Part shown: positions 6,914 through 13,280 of the stretch, piece by piece
Layout: each line of letters starts with the position of its first letter
How positions within the stretch are numbered: the stretch's first letter is position 1
Origin: Alphaproteobacteria bacterium UBA6347
Lineage (GTDB): Bacteria > Pseudomonadota > Alphaproteobacteria > CAAGCB01 > CAG-977
DNA: 17,854 bases
Direction: 5' to 3'
NCBI GenBank assembly: GCA_002440235.1
Contig: DJRZ01000042.1
Span: forward strand, 1-17,854
Made by a program: the position numbers and the translations under genes
The notes under the pieces: generated by a model
The model's database searches: none
What the model saw: the letters and a program-made list of their open reading frames with translations, nothing else
What the model was told of the DNA's origin: nothing

Positions 6914-7770
6914 ATCGGCTGCTCCTGATCGACGGAGTTGCCGCTTTTGTAGTACAGATGCAGCAAAAACAGCATGAACACCGTCAAACCGACGTTGATC
7001 GCCGCGCCGACGGGCCAGTCTTTGACGACCATGAACTGGTCGCGGATCACGCTGCCCAGCACGGCGGAATCGGCGCCGCCCAGAATGTCCGACACGTAAA
7101 ACAGCGTCAAAGCGGGCAGAAAGACCATAATGCACCCCGCGACGATCCCCGGCGCGCTGACGGGAACGATGACGCGGAAAAACGCGGCGTACGGTCCCGC
7201 CCCCAAATCGTGAGCCGCCTCCAGCACCGCGCGGTCGATTTTTTCCAAAACGGCGTAAATCGGCAGGATCATGAACGGCAGCAGCGTGTACGTCATGCCG
7301 ACGAACACCGCCAGATCCGTGTTCAACAGTTTCAGCGGCGCGGCGATGACGCCGTGTTTCAGCAAAAAGGTGTTCAGTATGCCGTTTTCGCTCAAAATCG
7401 TGATCAGGGCGTAGTTGCGCATCAGGGAATTCGTCCAGAACGGCACGATGATCAGCATCAGAAACAGCGCGCGGCGTTCTTTGGCGAAACGCGCGATAAA
7501 ATAAGTGAACGGATACGCGACCAGCAGGCAGAACAAAGTCGTGCAGAACGCCAGATTCAGCGATTTCAGAATCACGGACAGCAGCTGCGGATCGCCCAGC
7601 GCCGCGTAGTTTTGCAAATTCAGCGGCAGACGCAGATACCACACGGGGTCGCGGGTCAGAAAGCTTGCCAGCAAAACCAGCAGGTTCGGCGCGAACACCA
7701 TCAGCCCGAACCAGACGAAAATGAAATACAGCACCGCCTGACGGCAGAAATTGTCCGCGGATTTAAGCAT
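6907..7770 (-). CDS. potH: Polyamine ABC transporter permease, PotH/PotB type
   Basis: This 287-residue inner-membrane protein is the first permease subunit of the putrescine/spermidine importer. Hydrophobic segments lie near residues 12-36, 65-90, 100-112, 153-176, 195-222 and 245-265. The EAA motif reads EAAHDLGAGPYAAFFRVIVP (184-203). The phrase VPFWTNSLMRNYA is typical of PotB/PotH. Its ATG lies inside the end of potG (8-base overlap, ATGCTTAA), and its stop overlaps the potI start, so the three genes are one translationally coupled operon. Confidence 0.88.
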   Translation of the reverse strand: MLKSADNFCRQAVLYFIFVWFGLMVFAPNLLVLLASFLTRDPVWYLRLPLNLQNYAALGDPQLLSVILKSLNLAFCTTLFCLLVAYPFTYFIARFAKERRALFLMLIIVPFWTNSLMRNYALITILSENGILNTFLLKHGVIAAPLKLLNTDLAVFVGMTYTLLPFMILPIYAVLEKIDRAVLEAAHDLGAGPYAAFFRVIVPVSAPGIVAGCIMVFLPALTLFYVSDILGGADSAVLGSVIRDQFMVVKDWPVGAAINVGLTVFMLFLLHLYYKSGNSVDQEQPIW

Positions 7771-8875
7771 CGGGCAGAACGACCTCCCAATCCTTGATCC
7801 AGCTGACGTTCACGACGTCGTCGACCGCGTAGATGATGTCGGGGTCGTCTTCGTTGAAAAACTGCGTCGCCATCACCATGTTGCCGCCCGCCGTCTGAAT
7901 CCACAGGTCGATCGTGCGCCCCTTGTAGACCAGAAAGCTGATGACGCCGCGCAAGGCGTTTTCGGGCGCCTCGGCTTCGGGGTCGTTGACCTTGCTGACG
8001 ACCATGTCTTCGGGACGAAGCAGAACCTTGATTTTCGACCCGCGCGCGACGTCGAACGACGACGGTTTGCGCAGACGGTAGAACATTCCTTCGACGATCG
8101 TGTCGAAATCGTTTTCCCCGACTTTGATGACCATGCCGCTGAACACGTTGATTTCGCCGACGAATTTGGCGACGAACATGTTTTTGGGCTCTTCGTAAAT
8201 CTGAATGGGCGTTCCGACCTGTTCGACCATGCCTTCGTTTAAAACGGCGACGCGGTCGGACATGGCGAGCGCCTCTTCCTGATCGTGGGTGACGTACACG
8301 AACGTCATGCCCAGCGCGCGCTGCAATTCCTTCAATTCGATCTGCATTTCCTGACGCAGACGGTAATCCAAAGCCGAAAGCGGTTCGTCCAGCAGCAGAA
8401 TTTTCGGATTGTTCACGAACGCCCGCGCGATCGCGATGCGCTGCTGCTGTCCGCTGGACAGTTCGGACGGATAGCGCAGGGAAAACATGTTCATTTTGAC
8501 CTTTTCCAGCGCGGAAAAAACCTCGACTTCGATTTCGTCCTTGGGCAGTCCCTTCATTTTCAGCCCGAAAGCCACGTTGTCGAACACGGTCATATGCGGA
8601 AACAGGGCGTATTGCTGAAACACCATGTTGACGGCGCGGCGGTTCGGCGGAACGCGGGATATTTCCTTGCCGCCCATCACGATTTTGCCCGTCGTCGGAC
8701 GTTCGAACCCCGCGATCAGCCGCAGAGTCGTCGTTTTGCCGCACCCCGACGGTCCCAGCAGGGTCAGGAATTCGCCGTCGTTGACCTGCAAATCGATGTC
8801 GTCCAAGACTTTGTTCGCCCCGAAAAACTTTGTGACGTTTTTCAGTTCCAACAGGGGGGCGGGCGTATTTTCCAT
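7763..8875 (-). CDS. potG: Polyamine ABC transporter ATPase, PotG/PotA type
   Basis: This 370-residue cytosolic ATPase drives the PotHI permease. Its motifs are complete: Walker A GPSGCGKT (41-48), Q-loop FQQYALFP (86-93), signature LSSGQQQR (139-146, with Ser where LSGGQ is usual), Walker B ILLLDEP (159-165) and H-loop VTHD (H197). The final 130 residues fit a TOBE-type regulatory domain. I chose ATG 8875 because AAAGGAA stands 7 bases upstream; an in-frame TTG at 8908 has no such site. It is the first gene of potG-potH-potI. No PotD/PotF-type binding protein gene precedes it, which is unusual for this operon. The potA or potG naming is by similarity only. Confidence 0.88.
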   Translation of the reverse strand: MENTPAPLLELKNVTKFFGANKVLDDIDLQVNDGEFLTLLGPSGCGKTTTLRLIAGFERPTTGKIVMGGKEISRVPPNRRAVNMVFQQYALFPHMTVFDNVAFGLKMKGLPKDEIEVEVFSALEKVKMNMFSLRYPSELSSGQQQRIAIARAFVNNPKILLLDEPLSALDYRLRQEMQIELKELQRALGMTFVYVTHDQEEALAMSDRVAVLNEGMVEQVGTPIQIYEEPKNMFVAKFVGEINVFSGMVIKVGENDFDTIVEGMFYRLRKPSSFDVARGSKIKVLLRPEDMVVSKVNDPEAEAPENALRGVISFLVYKGRTIDLWIQTAGGNMVMATQFFNEDDPDIIYAVDDVVNVSWIKDWEVVLPDA

Positions 8876-8988
8876 AGCGCGTTCCTTTACAGAAGCAGAC
8901 CTTTTCAATTTAGACGACTTATATAATATCCGCGCGTTTCGAAAAAGAAGTTTTTTGCAAAACCGCTTTTAAAAACCGGAAAACGGGA

Positions 8989-8994
8989 TAAAAT
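8989..8994 (+). promoter_or_regulatory. Candidate -10 box of the LRAT-like gene
   Basis: TAAAAT lies 29 bases before the ATG at 9024. The -35 position (CTTTTA or TTTTAA, 16-17 bases upstream) is a poor match. The potG promoter must lie in the same 148-base divergent gap; TATTAT and TATATA stretches near 8920-8931 are candidate -10 boxes for it, without a good -35. Confidence 0.3.
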
Positions 8995-9023
8995 ACGGTT
9001 TCGTTTTCATCAGAGGGCTTAAA

Positions 9024-9596
9024 ATGAACAAGCGTCGCCGTTTCATCGTCATGCTGCGCAAAAATTTCAGACGCAGACGCGCCAAGACCTTTAAATCGCC
9101 GGAGGTCGCGCCGGTCAAAGGGTGCATTTTAAAGTGCGATCTGGGCGTTTTGCTGGAACACACGGGCGTCTACATCGGCGACGGGAAAATCGTCGGACTG
9201 AACCGGCACAGCCAAATCAAGATCGAAAACGAACACAGCTTTTTTCCGCCCGGAACGAATCCGGAATCGCACCGCATCTACGCCGCGTGCTACGGCGACA
9301 CGGACGAACCGCTGACGTCGACCGCCGTCGCCCGCCGCGCGAAGAAAAAAGTCGACCAGCAGACGCCGTACAACGTTTTGTTCAACAACTGCCACCGCTT
9401 TACGACGGGGTGCATCACGGGGAATTTCGAAAACGACGTCGTGTCTTTCGCCCAGCTGGAAGACGTCATTCTGACGCATCAGGAGGAACTGCGCAAAAAA
9501 CCGCCGCTGTTGAAACGGCTGGCGCGTTTCGTGACGCGCAAACCCGCGCCCGCCCCCGCGCGAAAGTTCAACTGGCGTCCCGTCAAATTCAAATGA
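9024..9596 (+). CDS. LRAT-like (NlpC/P60 superfamily) protein with basic N-terminus
   Basis: This 190-residue protein carries the permuted papain-like core of the LRAT/H-rev107 group. The His box is LLEHTGVYIGDGKIVGL (residues 43-59, H46) and the Cys box is PYNVLFNNCHRFT (115-127, C123). The order His before Cys and the wording of both boxes match LRAT-type acyltransferases and related bacterial amidases or phospholipases. H62 may be the second His. The first 23 residues hold about twelve Arg or Lys, and the tail (157-190) is Lys/Arg/Pro-rich, which suggests binding to membranes or nucleic acid. No signal peptide is seen. An AGAGGG site precedes the ATG. The stop lies 4 bases from the convergent gene's stop. 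Substrate unknown. Confidence 0.75.
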   Translation: MNKRRRFIVMLRKNFRRRRAKTFKSPEVAPVKGCILKCDLGVLLEHTGVYIGDGKIVGLNRHSQIKIENEHSFFPPGTNPESHRIYAACYGDTDEPLTSTAVARRAKKKVDQQTPYNVLFNNCHRFTTGCITGNFENDVVSFAQLEDVILTHQEELRKKPPLLKRLARFVTRKPAPAPARKFNWRPVKFK

Positions 9597-9600
9597 TTTT

Positions 9601-10800
9601 CTAAGCCGGAGCGCGTTCGTCGCGTTCGCGCGAATTGCCCGCGGCGAACCGGACGTTCGCGCGTCCGACCTGCGCGCGTTTTTTCGCGCCGATGTCCGTT
9701 TCCCGCGCGGCGCGCGTTCTGTCTTCGGTTTCGGACAGGCGGGCTTCGTATTCCCCGCGAATCCGCGCGGCGTGAAAAGCCACCAGTTCCGTTCTGATTT
9801 CGGAAGCCGTCCGACCGGCGTAGCGCGCCGCCGCGCCGCCCGCGCCCGACCGCGCGACGGCGTCCAGCATTTCGACGGCTTTTTCGGATTTGCCGCTTTC
9901 GTAATAGGCGCGGGCGGTCAAAACCTCCGTCAACGGGTTGTTTCCGTCCGCCTCGCGCGATTTGTTCAGCGCGTTGAAACTTCTTTCGGCGTCGACGGGA
10001 CGCGCCAGAACGCCGATCGCGCGGTACAGGTCCGCCGCCCGTTTCAGCGCGGGGCGGCGCACGTCGGCGCGGTGCGAGTTTTCGGCTTTGTCGAGCTCCT
10101 CGGCGGCTTGGCATTCCAAAAAATCCAAAACCGAAGCGAAATCCCCGCGTTTCAGCGCGCAGAGCGCGCCGCGCTGTTCGAACAGAGGATCGACGCCGAT
10201 CACCCCCGTGTGAATTTCCAGCTCGCCGTTTTTGCGCAGAAAAGCGGACATCGCGTCGATCAGCGACTGCAATTCGATTTCGGGGATCTGTTCCGCCGTT
10301 CGGGAAATCAAAGCGCGCGCCATTTGCGCGGGCGTCAGATTTTTTTCGATCATGTCGGCGATCCGTCCCGCCATTTCGGCGTATTTTTCTTTGAGCTTTT
10401 CGAAATTTCGACGTTTTTCGCCCAGCTTTTCCGTTTCTTTTTCGGTCTTTTGCCGGTCGTTTTTTTCGCGTTTGGAATCGTTGAACAGGTCAAACAGCTC
10501 TTTCAGCTGATCCTGCGTTTTTTTGCGTTCTTCCTCTTTGGCTTTTTCGCTCCGGCGTTCGGAATCGTCGTCGCCGCCCGCGCCGGAACCGGAAGTTTCA
10601 GCCGATTCGTCCCGATTTGACGCCGAATCCGTCCCGCCGTCCGACAGGTTGCGGGACATCGCCTTCGCCGCCGCCCTGACGAACACGACCAGCAAAGGCA
10701 CGCCGCCCAGCGCCAGCCCGTATCCGGTCAGGACGGAAGCATCCGCCTGTTGCAGGCGTTCAGCCAAAATCCCGAACACGTCAAACGGGGAAGACAGCAT
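9601..10800 (-). CDS. Single-pass membrane protein with coiled coil, unknown function
   Basis: I do not recognise this 399-residue protein. One hydrophobic segment lies near residues 24-44. A Ser/Gly/Asp-rich linker (52-80) and a highly charged Lys/Glu/Arg helix (about 80-150), very likely a coiled coil, follow. A helical region (155-225) leads to alpha-helical repeats resembling TPR units (about 226-330, for example LTARAYYESGKSEKAVEMLDA). The C-terminus is Arg-rich. The short N-terminal segment before the membrane helix suggests that the large domain faces the cytosol. AAAGGAAA precedes the ATG. Codon use resembles the neighbours. An assembly or scaffold role is possible but would be a guess. 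Confidence 0.7.
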   Translation of the reverse strand: MLSSPFDVFGILAERLQQADASVLTGYGLALGGVPLLVVFVRAAAKAMSRNLSDGGTDSASNRDESAETSGSGAGGDDDSERRSEKAKEEERKKTQDQLKELFDLFNDSKREKNDRQKTEKETEKLGEKRRNFEKLKEKYAEMAGRIADMIEKNLTPAQMARALISRTAEQIPEIELQSLIDAMSAFLRKNGELEIHTGVIGVDPLFEQRGALCALKRGDFASVLDFLECQAAEELDKAENSHRADVRRPALKRAADLYRAIGVLARPVDAERSFNALNKSREADGNNPLTEVLTARAYYESGKSEKAVEMLDAVARSGAGGAAARYAGRTASEIRTELVAFHAARIRGEYEARLSETEDRTRAARETDIGAKKRAQVGRANVRFAAGNSRERDERAPA

Positions 10801-10839
10801 TTTCCTTTGAATCTTTCCGATAAAATGTTGCGTTGCGCA

Positions 10840-10867
10840 TTGATTAACAGTAAATTAACCGTAATTT
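10840..10867 (+). promoter_or_regulatory. Candidate promoter of the EEP-fold membrane protein gene
   Basis: TTGATT (10840-10845) and TAATTT (10862-10867) are 16 bases apart in an AT-rich 105-base gap between divergent genes. The -10 box ends 38 bases before the ATG at 10906. This is a modest match. Confidence 0.35.
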
Positions 10868-10905
10868 TCACAACTTGCCAGCTTTATTTTTTTCAGGGGC
10901 TGAAT

Positions 10906-11928
10906 ATGGGGTATCTGTCAAAGCGCAAATTCGAAGAACGGGAAAGCTATCTGACGACGGGACTGCTGGTGCTGATTCCCGTCCTGACGTTGCTGGGGAC
11001 GCTGGGGCGCAGTCTGGACTGGCGTCTGGACTGGCTGGGCGAATTCAAAATGCAGGCGGCGGCGCTGAGCTTCGCGCTGTTTTTGTGGTGCCTGTTCAAG
11101 CGCGAATGGGTCAAAACGGTCGTTTTTCTGACGCTGGTTTTGATGAATCTGGCGCTGGTCGCGACGCATTCCCACCTGTTTCAAAAGGATTCCGAACTGC
11201 CCGACGATTCGCACGTTTTCACCGTCGCCTACCAAAATCTGCAAGGCGCGGAACATAAAGCCGGCAAACTGCGCGAAGTGCTTGAAAATTCAAACGCGGA
11301 CATCGTTCTGTGGGTGAACGTCCCCGTCGAAATCTACCGCGATCTGGACAACGTTTTGGGCGATTACCAGCTGCAAAACCAGACGTTCGACACGACGGGG
11401 AAAATGAAGCTGATTCTGGCGCGCACCCCCGGCGTCGACCGCGGCGAAACGGCGGAAGGGGACGGACTGTGGGTATCCCGCGTCGTCGGTTCGCGCAAGC
11501 TGACGATCGTCCTGACCGATTTCGCCGATCCGTGGCATTCCGAATCCTACGCCCGCGTCAAACAAAGAATATCCGAATTGTCGGAATTCGCGCTCAGCCG
11601 CGACGAACCCGTCGTTCTGGCGGGCAATTTCGGCGCGTCCGGGTGGAGCTGGCTGTTAAACGGTCTGGAATCGCGCGGCGGATTGAAACCGCGGGGAAAA
11701 CTGTCCGAATCCGGAACGGATCTGCCGCTGTTGATTCGCCGCCCGACGGATCACATCTACACCCACCCCGGAATCGAGGTCGCGGACGAAACGGCGCGGG
11801 ATCTGATCGGCACGAAGCACAAAGCCGTTTCCGCCGTGTTCAGAATCGCCCCGATCCGCAAGGAAATCGAATTTTTCGAACTGCAGCCCGTCATGCCCGA
11901 ATCGGAATTGCTGCAACCACCGCTGTGA
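10906..11928 (+). CDS. Membrane-anchored endonuclease/exonuclease/phosphatase-fold protein, degenerate active site
   Basis: This 340-residue protein has three hydrophobic segments (about 17-34, 50-66 and 70-86), then an EEP-like domain (about 104-315), the layout of YafD-type proteins. Fold markers are VAYQNL (N111), ADIVLW (131-136), VVLAGNFGASGWSW (236-249), TDHIYTHPG (281-289) and GTKHKAV (302-308). Active EEP enzymes have Glu after ADIVLxQ, GDFN, and SDH. Here these are N138, GNFG (N241, G243) and TKH (K304), so most metal and catalytic residues are gone while the fold seems kept. I start at ATG 10906, which has AGGGG upstream; the open frame runs 52 codons further up through non-coding-looking AT-rich DNA. 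The last 38 bases overlap the convergent TPR gene. Confidence 0.75.
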   Translation: MGYLSKRKFEERESYLTTGLLVLIPVLTLLGTLGRSLDWRLDWLGEFKMQAAALSFALFLWCLFKREWVKTVVFLTLVLMNLALVATHSHLFQKDSELPDDSHVFTVAYQNLQGAEHKAGKLREVLENSNADIVLWVNVPVEIYRDLDNVLGDYQLQNQTFDTTGKMKLILARTPGVDRGETAEGDGLWVSRVVGSRKLTIVLTDFADPWHSESYARVKQRISELSEFALSRDEPVVLAGNFGASGWSWLLNGLESRGGLKPRGKLSESGTDLPLLIRRPTDHIYTHPGIEVADETARDLIGTKHKAVSAVFRIAPIRKEIEFFELQPVMPESELLQPPL

Positions 11929-13174
11929 CCTCCGCCGCTCGACGGGCGAAATCGGCGGCGGCGTCCGCGTCGCCGCTTTGATTGAACAGAAAAGCCGCCT
12001 TGCGCCAATAATCGGCGGCTTTTTCGTTTTGCCCCTTCTTTTGCGCGATCAATCCCAGATTGCCGTAATCGGACGCCGCCCCCAGACTGCGGCGCAGCAT
12101 TTCCTCTATCCGCACGGAATCCCTGAAACGGCTTTCGGCGCCGTCCAGATCCCCGCGGCGCAGCAAAACCAGCCCGAACGCCGCCGCCGCGTTCGCCAGC
12201 TCCGCTTTTTTCCCGTTTTTTTCAAAGTAATCCATCGCTTCGGTCAACAGCCGGTCGATGGATTTGTCGCGCGGATTCTTTTCCGTTTTCAGCCCCGCGC
12301 ACAACAGCTTGTTGCGCGCCGTTTCGAATCCGTCGCCCGATTTTCCGGCGACGGTCAGCGCTTTTTTCGCCGCTTTCAGGGCGGCGTCCGCGTTTCCCCG
12401 CGCCTGATGCGCCAGCGCCGTTTCGTTCAGCACCAGACTTTGCAGTCGCAGATCCCCGATCCGCTCGAACGTTTTTTCCGCCCGCGCGAACGTTTCCAGC
12501 GCCCCGCCGCCGTCGCCCTTGCGCAACAGGCACAACCCGATCTGACGCAAAACGCAGGCGGCGCCGGACAGCCGGTCCTCTCCGCCCTTTTCGTACAAAG
12601 CCAGCGCCGCCCGATGCTGTTCCAAAGCCAGATCGAACCTGTCCTTGCCTTCGTACACCATGCCCAGATTGCCCAGCGTTTCCGCCAAAACGTCGTCCCA
12701 GCCGCGTTTTTCGGCGATCCTTTTGGCGCGATAGTGCGCCTCCTCCGCACTTTCGAACGCACCCGCCAGACGGTAGACCAGCCCCAGACGGTTGGCGGCG
12801 CGCGCGTATTCGGCGTCGTCGCTTTCCTTTTCGAACACGGTCAAAGCCATGGTCAGCAGGCGTTCCGCCTCCGCCAGATTGGCTTGGCGGACGGAAATCA
12901 TCGCCAGATCGGCGTAAGCTTTGGCGTACAAAAACCGGTTGCGGCGGTAATGGCGCAAAGCCGACAGGCGCACGCGCGGCACGCCGTTTTTAAACGAAAA
13001 CAGCCGCCCCGCCTCGAATATCTTTTCCAGCGCGCGACCGGCGGAATCGAAATCGTTCGCGTCGACCAGAGCGCGCCCCAAATCCAGCCAAGCCGCGACG
13101 TCGTCGGGGGATCGTTCGCACGCCGCGCGTTTTTTTTCGATACTTTCTTTCGCCGATATATACGATTGATTCAT
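11891..13174 (-). CDS. Tetratricopeptide repeat protein
   Basis: This 427-residue, soluble, all-helical protein has at least seven TPR-like units with a period near 40 residues. Clear units start around residues 84, 125, 165, 205, 245 and in the C-terminal third (for example ETLGNLGMVYEGKDRFDLALEQH, split here at residues 165-187). The pattern, with longer helices, resembles the TPR_12 class used for protein binding. No enzymatic domain, signal peptide or membrane segment is visible, so it probably acts as an adaptor. GGGCGGAAT precedes the ATG. Its C-terminal 12 codons lie inside the convergent EEP-fold gene. The partner is unknown; both adjacent minus-strand genes (this and 9601-10800) have helical repeats. 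Confidence 0.82.
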   Translation of the reverse strand: MNQSYISAKESIEKKRAACERSPDDVAAWLDLGRALVDANDFDSAGRALEKIFEAGRLFSFKNGVPRVRLSALRHYRRNRFLYAKAYADLAMISVRQANLAEAERLLTMALTVFEKESDDAEYARAANRLGLVYRLAGAFESAEEAHYRAKRIAEKRGWDDVLAETLGNLGMVYEGKDRFDLALEQHRAALALYEKGGEDRLSGAACVLRQIGLCLLRKGDGGGALETFARAEKTFERIGDLRLQSLVLNETALAHQARGNADAALKAAKKALTVAGKSGDGFETARNKLLCAGLKTEKNPRDKSIDRLLTEAMDYFEKNGKKAELANAAAAFGLVLLRRGDLDGAESRFRDSVRIEEMLRRSLGAASDYGNLGLIAQKKGQNEKAADYWRKAAFLFNQSGDADAAADFARRAAEVTAVVAAIPIRA

Positions 13175-13280
13175 ATTCCGCCCAGTATAATGACCCGATT
13201 TGCAAAGCTTTGACGCCCGCGTCCGGCATTATCGCCGATTCGCCGCGGAATTTGAACACAATATGTAAAAGAGGTTTAAA

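Noticed and set aside
6914..7642. A 243-residue N-terminal extension of potI in the same frame.
   Set aside because: It is the antiparallel-free shadow of potH on the same strand, Arg-rich and without transporter features. The ATG at 6913 gives a normal PotI length and an overlap typical of coupled genes.
13175..13280. A TATACT stretch 9 bases before the TPR gene ATG, which would imply a leaderless transcript.
   Set aside because: No matching -35 box is found at 16-18 bases, and the gene has a plausible ribosome site, so the -10 resemblance is probably chance.
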